Below, piece after piece: positions 1 to 8,441 of a DNA stretch of 64,000 nt. How positions within the stretch are numbered: position 1 is the stretch's first letter; every line of letters starts with the position of its first letter. Origin of the DNA: Hufsiella arboris. GTDB lineage: Bacteria > Bacteroidota > Bacteroidia > Sphingobacteriales > Sphingobacteriaceae. Made by a program: the position numbers and the translations under genes. The notes under the pieces were generated by a model, which saw only the letters and a program-made list of their open reading frames with translations, was not told the origin of the DNA and ran no database searches. The stretch spans positions 310,001 through 374,000 of the forward strand of contig NZ_WVHT01000001.1 in NCBI RefSeq assembly GCF_009834875.1, given 5' to 3'.

Positions 1-1244
1 ACGTCGCGGGTTGTACTTTTATAATTCGGATCGCCAGCCTGTGCTGCTTTCCAGTCAGCGTAGAATCCAGGGATGGTAATTACTCCTATACGGTAAGTTT
101 TACCATCAGAATTAACTGTTTTAATTGTCTTTTTAGCAGACTGGTCTTGTAATACAATTTTGTCGCGAACCAGGCTTATTATTTTAGGCGACGATGTCAA
201 TTCCTGTCCAGCGGGAATCACTTTTAGCCGCACCGTTGTGCCTTTAGGCCCTTTTATTTTAGAAACCACGTTATCAAGCCTCCAGCCAATCACATCTTCA
301 AACTCGCCGTCCTTACCTTGCGCAACACCGATAATCCGGTCGTTTGCCTGTATAGTTTTCGCTTTGAACGCAGGTCCGCCGGGGATTATTTCAGCGATTT
401 TCACCACTTCGTTATCTAACTGAAGACGGGCGCCGATACCTTCAAACGTACGAGCCATCTCTTCATTAAACTCCTGCGCACGCACGGGAACAAAATAATT
501 AGTATGCGGATCGATTGACTCCGTAAAGGCATCCATCATGATCTGAAATGCATCCTGGTTATTTATTTTTTTTGACTGAGCCAATAGGTTTTCGTAACGT
601 TTTTTTAGCGTCTGAATGTTCTTGGTTTCGTCTGATGACGCTTTGGTGTCAGTAGCATCGGGACTTTTGGTACCAATCGGAATATTTTTATTTGTTCCTT
701 TATCTGTGTTTGCCAGCCGAAGATTTAACAGGTCGTATTCAACCCGGGAAGTCCATAAAGAATCTGAAGCCGCTTGTGATGCCAGCCATGGTAAATCTTC
801 CCTATTGTAAGAATATGTTCCTGAATTAAAAGTGAACGGCTTGTTCAGCTGTGAAATAGAATAATTAATTCGGCCTGTGTAACGTTGCTGGAAAACATTA
901 AAGATTCGGAAAAGTGATGTCAGATCGCCGTCCTTTAAATCGTCGTCCAAAGTTGTTCTGTACTGGTTAAAATCCTTAATATCGCTGGCAAGAAAATAGT
1001 TCTTATTCTGGTCCAGGCTTTTGATAAATCGATCAAGTATTACTCCTGACAGGGAATCATTAAGAGGAACTTTTTTATAGTGATATTTTTCAAGCAGGGC
1101 CACCAGGTTTTTTGTGACGATAGATTGCTGTATATCCGGTTTCAATCCGGAAGCATCGCCGGTATCATCGAGGTTGACCCGAGGACTGGCCTGGCAGGCC
1201 AACGTGGCTGCTATACAAGCTGATAAAAATATTTTCTTTAACAT
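1..1244 (-). CDS. Carboxy-terminal processing protease (S41, Prc/Tsp-like), N-terminal part
   Basis: The frame is open from the left edge to an ATG at 1244, giving about 414 codons; the C-terminal peptidase core lies outside the window. The start MLKKIFLSACIAATLAC reads as a signal peptide with an imperfect lipobox, so the protein is exported and perhaps lipid-anchored. A long helical N-terminal region typical of tail-specific proteases follows, with motifs such as LDRFIKSLDQNKNYFL and the ITESIDPHTNYF-type stretch (here TESIDPHTNYFVP). A PDZ domain lies at about residues 265-355, containing IIPGGPA. Family knowledge: Prc proteases degrade or trim periplasmic proteins by recognising their C-termini. 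The catalytic Ser/Lys cannot be seen here. Family assignment is firm; activity is inferred. Confidence 0.9.
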   Translation of the reverse strand, partial: MLKKIFLSACIAATLACQASPRVNLDDTGDASGLKPDIQQSIVTKNLVALLEKYHYKKVPLNDSLSGVILDRFIKSLDQNKNYFLASDIKDFNQYRTTLDDDLKDGDLTSLFRIFNVFQQRYTGRINYSISQLNKPFTFNSGTYSYNREDLPWLASQAASDSLWTSRVEYDLLNLRLANTDKGTNKNIPIGTKSPDATDTKASSDETKNIQTLKKRYENLLAQSKKINNQDAFQIMMDAFTESIDPHTNYFVPVRAQEFNEEMARTFEGIGARLQLDNEVVKIAEIIPGGPAFKAKTIQANDRIIGVAQGKDGEFEDVIGWRLDNVVSKIKGPKGTTVRLKVIPAGQELTSSPKIISLVRDKIVLQDQSAKKTIKTVNSDGKTYRIGVITIPGFYADWKAAQAGDPNYKSTTRD

Positions 1245-1310
1245 ATCCTTACAAGTTTTAAGATTCATTGATATGCGAACTAACAAAATAAAAATGACAA
1301 ACTATTCAAT

Positions 1311-1336
1311 AAAAAGAGGCAGCTTGTTACTGCCTC
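1311..1336 (-). terminator. Rho-independent terminator after the TPR gene pair
   Basis: Read on the minus strand, the 7-bp stem GAGGCAG/CTGCCTC (1316-1336) is followed by five T (1315-1311). It lies 64 bp beyond the stop of the TPR gene ending at 1400. Confidence 0.75.
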
Positions 1337-1399
1337 ATGGTAAATTCTTTACCAAAAAACGCTTTCTGTTTAACTCAAAAAAACTGTTTTTGTTACAGG

Positions 1400-2500
1400 C
1401 TATTTAGATAAAAACGACAGGTTACTCTGTAAATGACCGTACTCTGTTATTACATTACTTGCAGCAGTATAGTCGCCCATCTGGCGATAAGTTTCGCCCA
1501 TTCCACCTTTTATTTCAACGAGATTTGAAAGGTATTTATTTTGAGATGCAAGGTTTTCCGCTAATTTAAAATCCTCCAGGGCCAATTTGTGATCACCCGC
1601 GCTGCTTTTTAGCTGGGCAAGTTCGGTTAACAGGTTAATTCTTGACAATATATCGTTTTGAATATCAGCCATTTGAAGCGCCTGCAAGTAATACCATTTC
1701 GATTCGGTATATTTTGCCTGCCGTTCGTAAACCTTAGCAAGACATTCAAAGCTATGCATCTTACCGACTTTGCTTCCCATCCTCCTGAAAAGAGGAAGCG
1801 CTTTATGAATAATATACGTCTCAGCCTCTGAATAATTTTGTTGTAACGATTTTGTTTCAGCAATGCGCAGGTAATCTTCGGCTAATGGGATCGCCCGGTG
1901 CAAATTCATGTTCAACCGTGTAGCATAATCACTCATATTTAAGGCATCGTTATATTTCCCTGCTTTATTTGCTACCACTGCCGCGGCTGTAACCAGATAA
2001 CTCAGCTGCTCTTTATCTGCCATCGCTTCCGAAAGAGCTACTGATTGCTGCAAATAACCAAGCGCCTTTTCGTAATCTGCCTTTCTGCTATAATAACAAG
2101 CCAGGCTATTAAGACTTAAAATCCGGTTACGGTAGTCATTTGCACGTCTGAATGATTCATCCATTTGAATCAATGAGGCAATATTTTTTCCATCCGGCTC
2201 CTGGTAGAGATTTATTGGCGAAAACAAACTATTAATGGTTTGGAGCTCGGTTGCTGTCTTGAAATAGCTGCTTGTCGCGTAGTTTTTAAACCAACTGTCA
2301 ACAGCTTGTTTCCGTAAAGTTGCCGAATCAACTGGCGGCGGCAGAAAAAACGCTTCCGGTCCGACTTTTACTGTTTTATATAATTTTGTTTTTTGCTGCG
2401 CGTAAACGCTGTCAGCGCCAGGCAAATAGTTGTCTGCACCGTAACTCTTCAATGCAGTAACCGAAACCAACACCGCAATAACCCAATATTTGTTAATCAT
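1400..2500 (-). CDS. Exported tetratricopeptide-repeat protein
   Basis: The 366-residue product begins with a signal peptide (MINKYWVIAVLVSVTALKSYGA). The rest is helical TPR units, for example ACYYSRKADYEKALGYLQQS and AKVYERQAKYTESKWYYLQA, suggesting a periplasmic scaffold. An ATG at 2533 would add 11 residues; I prefer 2500 because it is preceded by AAGGGG and puts the signal peptide at the N-terminus. It is a diverged paralogue of the upstream TPR protein (3699 to 2785): both share the EAKWYYLQ/EAKWFYLQ and DLALRDLK/KLALEDFK type segments. Unlike the neighbour it has no C-terminal membrane segment. The two genes are probably one operon ending at the terminator at 1311-1336. Specific function is unknown. 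Confidence 0.8.
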   Translation of the reverse strand: MINKYWVIAVLVSVTALKSYGADNYLPGADSVYAQQKTKLYKTVKVGPEAFFLPPPVDSATLRKQAVDSWFKNYATSSYFKTATELQTINSLFSPINLYQEPDGKNIASLIQMDESFRRANDYRNRILSLNSLACYYSRKADYEKALGYLQQSVALSEAMADKEQLSYLVTAAAVVANKAGKYNDALNMSDYATRLNMNLHRAIPLAEDYLRIAETKSLQQNYSEAETYIIHKALPLFRRMGSKVGKMHSFECLAKVYERQAKYTESKWYYLQALQMADIQNDILSRINLLTELAQLKSSAGDHKLALEDFKLAENLASQNKYLSNLVEIKGGMGETYRQMGDYTAASNVITEYGHLQSNLSFLSK

Positions 2501-2582
2501 CCCCTTTTTAAAATCAGCTTTGTAATTATCCAACTCACCAATATAACTACAAAACTACATTTTTTCAATTACTATATGATTA

Positions 2583-2821
2583 TCACTTCGTTAAGATTTT
2601 TTTTGAAAGTATAATGATAAAGGCTATGACGATAAGCGAAAGTGGAAACACAACCCAAATCCAGTTGATTTTATAAGGATTAACTACAACAGGTCTTTTC
2701 AATTGCACTTCCTGTTTTTTAAAGAGATTGTGGACAAATTCAAGTGCATTGGCTGAATCCAATGCCTCTAATCGTCTAGCGGAATCAACCAGCGATAAGT
2801 AGTTTTCCTTTAAGATCTTGC
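2583..2821 (-). other. Out-of-frame C-terminal tail with a membrane helix
   Basis: Just past the A10 tract (minus strand, 2831-2822) the next reading frame stays open for about 80 codons, to a TGA at 2585-2583. It encodes a helical stretch (ENYLSLVDSARRLEALDSAN) and then a clear membrane helix (WIWVVFPLSLIVIAFIIIL) ending in basic residues (SKKILTK). It joins the TPR frame if one A is removed from the tract. The joined protein would have 371 residues with an N-terminal signal and a C-terminal anchor. Confidence 0.7.
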
Positions 2822-3699
2822 TTTTTTTTTTGACCCATTTTGGCGTATAGCTGGCTCATAGCCAGCTTCACATCGCTTAAAAGGCGTACCGATTTGGTTT
2901 TTTCGGCAAGCTGTTGGGCCTCTTTTAAATCGCGAAGGGCTAAGTCGTAATCATTTATTGAGATCTTAACCTGCGCAAGTTTAGTTAAGGAAGTGATGAT
3001 CATTGAAGTATCTCCAATAGTACGGGCAAGTTCATTACCCTGCAGGTAAAACCATTTAGCTTCCGAATACCGTTTTTGATCCTGGTAAGTACCCGCAAGT
3101 ACATTAAAGCAGCCTATTCTGCCGGTGTTATCTTCACCGTTGCGGAACTTCGGCAAGGCATCTTTCAAAATAATCGATTCGGCATCAATGTACTTTTTTT
3201 GTTGTCTTCTGATAGAAGCTATCTGTACATAGTTTTTCGCCTGACCATTTTTAATGGCCGCCTTTTCAAACCGGCTTATCGAATAAGCGAAGTATTTAAT
3301 TGCTTCGTCAGTATCATTTTTACGATAGTTGAGCCTGGCTATCTTAAACGCCAGCTCACCTGCCAAAGAATCACTTTCTGTGCTGGTGAGCAATAATAAA
3401 CCCTTCTCATAATAGCGCAGGGCGTCATCACTCATTTTATTTGCAGCATAAAAGTCAGCGTAGCTTTCGTTAACACTGGCTAAGCCAATTTGATTACCTA
3501 TTTTCCTGTATAAGCTCTCCGCCTTCAACAGTTCGGCAAAAGCGTCATCGGGTCGCTTTTGAGAGAAGTACTGCCTGGATGTAAGGTAATATCTGTTTGC
3601 CTTTTGGTTATTTTGCAGGAAAACGCTGTCTGAAGCAGAAATTTGCGCCATCAGCAAGCATGGGGCTAAAAACAAAAAAAGCGCGTATAAAAATTTCAT
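2785..3699 (-). CDS. Exported TPR protein, frame broken at an A10 tract
   Basis: The 304-residue product has a signal peptide (MKFLYALFLFLAPCLLMAQ) and about six TPR-like helical pairs, including YYEKGLLLL, EAKWFYLQGNELA and YDLALRDLKEAQQLA. The last 12 or so residues after QKKK look unnatural. The frame crosses ten consecutive A (2831-2822, minus strand) and then soon meets TGA at 2787-2785, while the next frame continues into a membrane anchor ending at 2583. This looks like a longer membrane-anchored protein with a one-base insertion, a slippage site, or a sequencing error. It is the first gene of a pair with the TPR gene ending at 1400. Function is not assignable beyond protein-protein scaffold. 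Confidence 0.8.
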   Translation of the reverse strand: MKFLYALFLFLAPCLLMAQISASDSVFLQNNQKANRYYLTSRQYFSQKRPDDAFAELLKAESLYRKIGNQIGLASVNESYADFYAANKMSDDALRYYEKGLLLLTSTESDSLAGELAFKIARLNYRKNDTDEAIKYFAYSISRFEKAAIKNGQAKNYVQIASIRRQQKKYIDAESIILKDALPKFRNGEDNTGRIGCFNVLAGTYQDQKRYSEAKWFYLQGNELARTIGDTSMIITSLTKLAQVKISINDYDLALRDLKEAQQLAEKTKSVRLLSDVKLAMSQLYAKMGQKKKQDLKGKLLIAG

Positions 3700-3780
3700 T
3701 TAGTATATAGAGGAATAATAATGAAATGTATGAACATACAGTTTATGAAAGTGTTTTAACAGGAATTATTATAAAGCAAT

Positions 3781-3797
3781 GCAGCTAATAAAGCTGC
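3781..3797. repeat. Short inverted repeat upstream of rarA
   Basis: GCAGCT, 5-nt AATAA, AGCTGC is a perfect 6-bp hairpin. It lies 27 bp before the rarA start codon in the divergent promoter region. It has no T-run; role unknown. Confidence 0.4.
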
Positions 3798-3824
3798 GCA
3801 TATTAAAAATCGGATATTTGTACA

Positions 3825-5099
3825 ATGGCAACATTACCTCCTTTAGCAGAAAGAATGCGCCCTACTAACCTTGATGAATATGTCGGGCAGCAACATCTTG
3901 TTGGAAAAAATGCCATTTTACGACGCGCCATAGAAAGCGGAAACCTTCCTTCAATAATTTTGTGGGGGCCACCTGGCGTGGGAAAAACAACCCTTGCATA
4001 TATCGTCTCCAAACAGCTGAACCGCCCTTACTTTAATCTGAGCGCTATTAATTCAGGAGTAAAAGATGTTCGGGATGTAATTGACAAAGCTGCCAAACTG
4101 AAGGAAGAAGGCGGCGATCTTCCGATTTTATTTATCGATGAAATTCACAGGTTTTCAAAATCTCAGCAAGATTCATTACTGGGTGCGGTTGAGCGCGGCT
4201 TGGTTACGCTAATAGGCGCCACAACAGAAAATCCATCATTCGAAGTGATATCAGCTTTGCTTTCCCGTTGCCAGGTTTATATCCTTAAACCACTTGAGGA
4301 AGAGGATTTGATTTATCTTTTGAACTATGCGGTGACTGAGGACGAATATTTAAAGTCGAAAAAAATAATCATCCAGGAGTATGAAGCTCTTTTGAGACTA
4401 TCTGGCGGCGATGCTCGAAAATTGTTAAATATACTTGAACTGGTAGTAAATGCCGTTGCAGATAAGCCGCTAACTAACGAGCTTGTTTTGCAGAATGTGC
4501 AGCAAAATTTAGCATTGTATGATAAAGCAGGTGAACAGCATTACGATATCATTTCGGCTTTTATAAAATCTATACGTGGAAGCGATCCTAACGCGGCGGT
4601 TTACTGGCTCGCACGAATGATTGCCGGCGGCGAAGATCCGCTTTTCATTGCCCGGCGATTGCTTATACTCGCTTCTGAAGACATTGGAAACGCCAATCCG
4701 AATGCTTTGCTGCTTGCCAATAATTGCTTTCAGGCGGTTAACGTTATCGGCTGGCCTGAATCGCGGATTATCCTGTCGCAAACTGTTACGTATCTTGCCT
4801 CTTCGGCAAAAAGTAATGCCAGCTATCAGGCTATCGGCAAAGCGCAGGAACTGGTATCGAGAACCGGAGATCTTCCCGTCCCGCTGCATATCCGTAACGC
4901 GCCAACCAAACTCATGAAAAATATCGGCTATGGAAAAGACTATAAATACGCCCATTCATACGAAAGTAATTTTATTGAACAGGAATTCTTTCCCGATCAG
5001 CTTAGCGGCACAACATTATATGAACCAGGCAACAACGCTTCTGAATTGAAACTCCGTGAAAATCTAAAGCGTTTATGGAAAGAAAAATACAATTATTGA
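3825..5099 (+). CDS. rarA: Replication-associated recombination protein A (RarA/MgsA)
   Basis: The 424-residue AAA+ ATPase is of clamp-loader type and acts at stalled replication forks in the cytoplasm. Walker A GPPGVGKT is at residues 48-55, Walker B LFIDEIHRF at about 102-110, and the sensor-1 stretch GATTENPSFE follows. The C-terminal half (about 250-420) carries MgsA_C signatures such as SIRGSDPNAAVYWLARMIAGGEDP (given here as SIRGSDPNAAVYWL), LASEDIGNANP and the C-terminal HIRNAPTKLMK. Length is normal for the family (about 420-450). The ATG follows a near-match to the promoter box (ATATTTG) ending 4 nt upstream, so the mRNA may lack a leader. It is divergent from the TPR operon. Assignment is secure. 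Confidence 0.97.
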   Translation: MATLPPLAERMRPTNLDEYVGQQHLVGKNAILRRAIESGNLPSIILWGPPGVGKTTLAYIVSKQLNRPYFNLSAINSGVKDVRDVIDKAAKLKEEGGDLPILFIDEIHRFSKSQQDSLLGAVERGLVTLIGATTENPSFEVISALLSRCQVYILKPLEEEDLIYLLNYAVTEDEYLKSKKIIIQEYEALLRLSGGDARKLLNILELVVNAVADKPLTNELVLQNVQQNLALYDKAGEQHYDIISAFIKSIRGSDPNAAVYWLARMIAGGEDPLFIARRLLILASEDIGNANPNALLLANNCFQAVNVIGWPESRIILSQTVTYLASSAKSNASYQAIGKAQELVSRTGDLPVPLHIRNAPTKLMKNIGYGKDYKYAHSYESNFIEQEFFPDQLSGTTLYEPGNNASELKLRENLKRLWKEKYNY

Positions 5100-5138
5100 T
5101 CGCCTGCTTTTATATCTTACACCACTAATTTTATTACA

Positions 5139-5894
5139 ATGACATATTGTTTAGGCATAAAAGTAAATGAAGGCCTGGTTGCATTAGCGGATACACGAAT
5201 AACATCCGGAACGGATACGACAGTTAAAAAAAAGATATTCACCGAACAGCGTGAAAACTATTCCATATTTATTATGACAAGCGGACTGCGCTCTGTTCGC
5301 GATAAAGCAGTAGTTTATTTTAAAGAACTTGTTCAGCGTGATGAGTATAATAAGCTGTATAAAGTTGTTAACGCTTTTGGCGAACAGGTACGAAGAGTCG
5401 CTAAAGAGGATCAGCAGTACCTTGAAAAATCGGGATTCCGATTTGACCTTAATACCATTATTGGCGGCCAGTTAAAAGACGATGAGGAGCACAAACTATT
5501 TTTACTCTACCCCGAAGGAAACTGGGTCGAACTCGGCCAGGGCGCTCCTTTTGTTATTATCGGCAATTCGGGCCATGGCAAGGCGATACTCAATCGTACG
5601 CTCGAGGCAGCCTCAAGCATGAAGCTAGCCTTGAAAACGGGCTTTCTTTCTTTTGACTCAACTCGCGTAAGTGCTAATAATGTTGATTTCCCAATTGATG
5701 TAGTGCTGTATAAAAAAGACAGCTTTTGCCTTACTGAACATCGTTACGAACAAAGGGATCTCGCCAACATATCGGCTCAATGGGCTGAAGAACTAAAAGA
5801 AGCGCTTAATCATATAAGTGAGGACTGGATAGATGCAGCCTTCAACAAAATGCCAGCAAAACCTGAAATATCTACATCCACCGAAGCAAAATGA
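5139..5894 (+). CDS. anbu: Anbu, proteasome-type protease
   Basis: The 251-residue Ntn-hydrolase belongs to the Anbu branch (ancestral beta subunit) of proteasome/HslV-like proteins. It starts MTYCLGI; removal of Met exposes Thr2 as the expected nucleophile, as in known Anbu proteins. Further family features are LADTRITSGTD, the TSGLRSVRDKA stretch and SVSANNVDFPID-like DSTRVSANNVDFP. It overlaps the next gene, a transglutaminase-like protein, by 4 bp (ATGA), so the two are co-translated. In other bacteria Anbu is usually encoded with a transglutaminase, an alpha-E domain protein and a circularly permuted ATP-grasp protein; the last two are absent nearby. Substrate is unknown. Family identity is strong; activity is inferred. 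Confidence 0.9.
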   Translation: MTYCLGIKVNEGLVALADTRITSGTDTTVKKKIFTEQRENYSIFIMTSGLRSVRDKAVVYFKELVQRDEYNKLYKVVNAFGEQVRRVAKEDQQYLEKSGFRFDLNTIIGGQLKDDEEHKLFLLYPEGNWVELGQGAPFVIIGNSGHGKAILNRTLEAASSMKLALKTGFLSFDSTRVSANNVDFPIDVVLYKKDSFCLTEHRYEQRDLANISAQWAEELKEALNHISEDWIDAAFNKMPAKPEISTSTEAK

Positions 5895-6736
5895 AGTTTA
5901 ACATCACGGCAAAATTGCTATACCAGGTAGTAACCCCCGGTACTATCATTTTAAATATTCATGCTTTGCACACACCGGGTCAGACGATCACGGAAGAAAA
6001 ATTTACTATTACGCCCTATTCGAAGTTTGAGGAGCTAACGTCTGCCCACGGCGAGAATCGTTTTATCAGGTTCGATCTTCCGCAGCAAGGTACTGTAGAA
6101 GTAAAGTATAGCGCCATCGTTGACAACAACACCAAACTTATCGATTTTACCGATCAGCCTGAAGTGGCAATTTGCGACCTCGATCCTGAAATATTTCCGT
6201 ACCTGTATCCAAGCAGATATTGCCAGTCAGACAAATTATACAGATTCGCTATGCACCATTTCGGCATGCTGAATAATACTTTCGAAAAAGTGGCCGCATT
6301 AACAGACTGGATTCATGAAAATGTACAATACTTAAGCGGCTCAACGAACTCACAAACATCCGCATTTGATACGGTAACAGAATTAGCCGGCGTATGCAGG
6401 GACTTCGCTCATTTAGGAATTGCGCTTTGCCGGGCGCTTAGTATACCGGCCCGCTACTTTACCGGGTACGCATACAAGCTTTCACCGCCAGATTTCCATG
6501 CTTGTTTCGAAGCGTTCATTGGCGGCCAATGGGTATTGTTTGACGCTACCAAATTAGCTCCTTTAAATGGCCTGGTTAAAATAGCAACCGGTCGCGATGC
6601 CGCTGATACCGCTATTGCCACTATTTATGGCGAAGTAAGTTTTCTGTCGATGGCGATAAACAGCGAATTTGCGGACAATAACTTCGAGCCTTTCTATTAC
6701 GATTCTAAAACACTTACAGGCATAAGTTATATGTAA
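5891..6736 (+). CDS. Transglutaminase-like cysteine protease/peptidase
   Basis: The 281-residue protein has an N-terminal beta-rich domain (about 1-120) and a transglutaminase-like core (about 130-230). The catalytic triad is visible: Cys169 in GVCRDFAH, His203 in DFHACFEAF and Asp218 in WVLFDAT. No signal peptide is apparent, so it should be cytoplasmic like Anbu. The ATGA overlap with the Anbu gene and the known Anbu/transglutaminase gene linkage suggest they serve one pathway, perhaps processing an isopeptide- or amide-linked product. That role is inference from context. The gene ends about 40 bp before the SDR gene, which has its own promoter box. Confidence 0.9.
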   Translation: MKFNITAKLLYQVVTPGTIILNIHALHTPGQTITEEKFTITPYSKFEELTSAHGENRFIRFDLPQQGTVEVKYSAIVDNNTKLIDFTDQPEVAICDLDPEIFPYLYPSRYCQSDKLYRFAMHHFGMLNNTFEKVAALTDWIHENVQYLSGSTNSQTSAFDTVTELAGVCRDFAHLGIALCRALSIPARYFTGYAYKLSPPDFHACFEAFIGGQWVLFDATKLAPLNGLVKIATGRDAADTAIATIYGEVSFLSMAINSEFADNNFEPFYYDSKTLTGISYM

Positions 6737-6752
6737 TCCTTAACAACCTTTT

Positions 6753-6760
6753 TATATTTG
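6753..6760 (+). promoter_or_regulatory. Promoter -7 box TATATTTG
   Basis: This perfect TAnnTTTG box ends 16 nt before the ATG at 6777. It separates the SDR gene from the Anbu operon. No clear TTG is present at -33. Confidence 0.55.
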
Positions 6761-6776
6761 CTGAAACCTATTTGCC

Positions 6777-7562
6777 ATGAACTTAGATTTAACAGGAAAG
6801 CGCGCACTGGTATGCGGAAGCACGCAGGGCATTGGAAAAGCTGCTGCAGTTGAACTGGCTTTACTTGGCGCAAGCATAACGTTGCTTGCGCGTAACGAAG
6901 ACGCACTTAAAGACACCTTACAGCATTTGCCTGCAGATGATACTGAGTCGCATGATTATCTGGTAGCTGATTTTAGTAAGCCTGATGAAGTGAAAGCGGT
7001 GGTTGAAAAGTACCTGAAAGACCATAACGTTGATATCCTGATAAATAATACAGGTGGACCTCCGGCGGGTCCCGCACTTGACGCAGCTGCAGCTGATTAT
7101 ATTCAGGCATTTAACAATCACCTGGTTTGCAACCAGCTTTTGGTGCAGGCAATAACTCCTTATATGAAAAAAAGCGCCTGGGGACGAATCGTTAATGTTA
7201 TTTCAACATCGGTCAAAACTCCATTGAAAGGTTTAGGCGTTTCAAATACTATTCGGGGAGCGGTAGCAAGCTGGGCAAAAACTCTTGCATCTGAATTGGG
7301 CCCATTTGGTATTACAGTGAATAATGTTTTACCAAGCACATCGATGACGGGGCGTCTTGAATCACTTATTAAATCACGCTCTGAGAAAGAAAGCAAATCA
7401 CCTGAAGAAATCCAGCAGGACATGATCAGCCAGATTCCTGCCGGACGTATTGGCACCGCCGAAGATGTAGCCATTGCGATCGCTTTTCTCACTTCTCCCT
7501 CAGCAGGATACATAAACGGCATCAATCTACCGGTGGATGGCGGCAGAACTCCGTCCCTTTAG
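6777..7562 (+). CDS. SDR-family oxidoreductase with atypical active site
   Basis: The 261-residue Rossmann protein resembles FabG-type reductases: cofactor loop GSTQGIGKA near the N-terminus, NNTGGP (the NNAG position) at about residue 90, INLPVDGG near the C-terminus. The catalytic YxxxK is missing. At its place the sequence reads LGVSNTIRGAVASW, where YSASKAAV-like residues are expected, so Tyr is replaced and Lys is Arg. The same variant is seen in a known SDR subgroup annotated as 3-oxoacyl-ACP reductase-like. It may bind NAD(P) without classical reductase chemistry. The gene overlaps the convergent epimerase by 4 bp. Family is sure, substrate is not. Confidence 0.85.
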   Translation: MNLDLTGKRALVCGSTQGIGKAAAVELALLGASITLLARNEDALKDTLQHLPADDTESHDYLVADFSKPDEVKAVVEKYLKDHNVDILINNTGGPPAGPALDAAAADYIQAFNNHLVCNQLLVQAITPYMKKSAWGRIVNVISTSVKTPLKGLGVSNTIRGAVASWAKTLASELGPFGITVNNVLPSTSMTGRLESLIKSRSEKESKSPEEIQQDMISQIPAGRIGTAEDVAIAIAFLTSPSAGYINGINLPVDGGRTPSL

Positions 7563-8380
7563 TCGGCAGACGTTTTGAGCCAGCTCAGTAAGTCATGTGT
7601 TTGATAACTGATATCAAGCAGCCTTGCGATACGGGAACCATTTATTTTTTTCCAGCTGTTTAGTTCATCTGTAAATTGCGGCGCTTCTAAATTCCTGACC
7701 GTCGCTGCTTCATAGTAAAACTGTTGCTTTTCGGGATGATCGGGGCTGCAAACATTGTAAATACCGCCGAACTTATGTTGCTTGATGATTTCGTAGACAA
7801 CCTGTATACAGTCGTCCAGATGAAGCAGGTTAACCGGCGACTTACCGTTTGGAATATTCTTTTTCCCGGCGAAAAACCTTCCCGGATGCCTTCCCGGTCC
7901 GACTAAACCAGCAAATCTCAAAACGGTTAACGTAAATGACCCATCCTCAAGTAACATATTTTCGGCCTCAAGTAAGGCTCTGCCAGAATCAGTTTCTGGT
8001 TGAGGAACAGTGTAATCATCTGCTTCGGTGTTAGCATTACGATAAACCGATGTCGAACTGATGAAAATCACTTGTTTTATCCTGTACCTGTTTATGAAAT
8101 TAATCAGACCGGATATTTTCGCGGCATAATTCTCAGTGTCTGGCCCTGGTGGAATAGCTATTATCAGTATTTCAGACTGCGAGAAAAATTTATGATAGTC
8201 ACCAATTGGTTTTGGCTCCAACTTTAACAAGTAAGCATCGATCTCATTGTCAGCCAATAGAGCAAGTTTAGCTTCAGTCGTGGTGGAACCTTTTACTGAA
8301 TATCCATTGCTTACTAAAAATTTTGCTAGCGCGAAGCCAAACCATCCGCAGCCAAAAACGTTTATAAACGGTAATTTCAT
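7559..8380 (-). CDS. NAD(P)-dependent epimerase/dehydratase-like SDR
   Basis: The 273-residue protein carries an N-terminal dinucleotide-binding motif (VFGCGWFGFALAKFL, GxGxxG) and an extended-SDR layout resembling YeeZ-type proteins. Other features are ISSTSVYRN near residue 105 and LRFAGLVGPGRHPGRF after the midpoint. The usual YxxxK pair is not obvious (the region reads DSGRALLEAENMLL), so it may bind cofactor without being a true epimerase. It is convergent with the SDR gene (4-bp overlap of the ends) and has no obvious partner. Cytoplasmic; substrate unknown. Confidence 0.8.
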   Translation of the reverse strand: MKLPFINVFGCGWFGFALAKFLVSNGYSVKGSTTTEAKLALLADNEIDAYLLKLEPKPIGDYHKFFSQSEILIIAIPPGPDTENYAAKISGLINFINRYRIKQVIFISSTSVYRNANTEADDYTVPQPETDSGRALLEAENMLLEDGSFTLTVLRFAGLVGPGRHPGRFFAGKKNIPNGKSPVNLLHLDDCIQVVYEIIKQHKFGGIYNVCSPDHPEKQQFYYEAATVRNLEAPQFTDELNSWKKINGSRIARLLDISYQTHDLLSWLKTSAD

Positions 8381-8441
8381 CTAATATCCTGACGAAGTTA
8401 CGTGTACCTAAGCTTATTATTAACTATTTAAAATAAAATTT

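Noticed and set aside
1339-1353. GGTAAA-TTC-TTTACC palindrome near the terminator
   Set aside because: It is not followed by T on either strand in the needed position and lies upstream of the real terminator for the minus-strand gene; probably chance or accessory.
2822-2831. Programmed -1 ribosomal frameshift at the A10 tract
   Set aside because: The -1 frame meets a stop within a few codons. Only +1 (or loss of one A) reaches the membrane anchor.
4509-4955. Minus-strand open frame opposite rarA
   Set aside because: It has no start signal or family features and covers a fully conserved rarA region.
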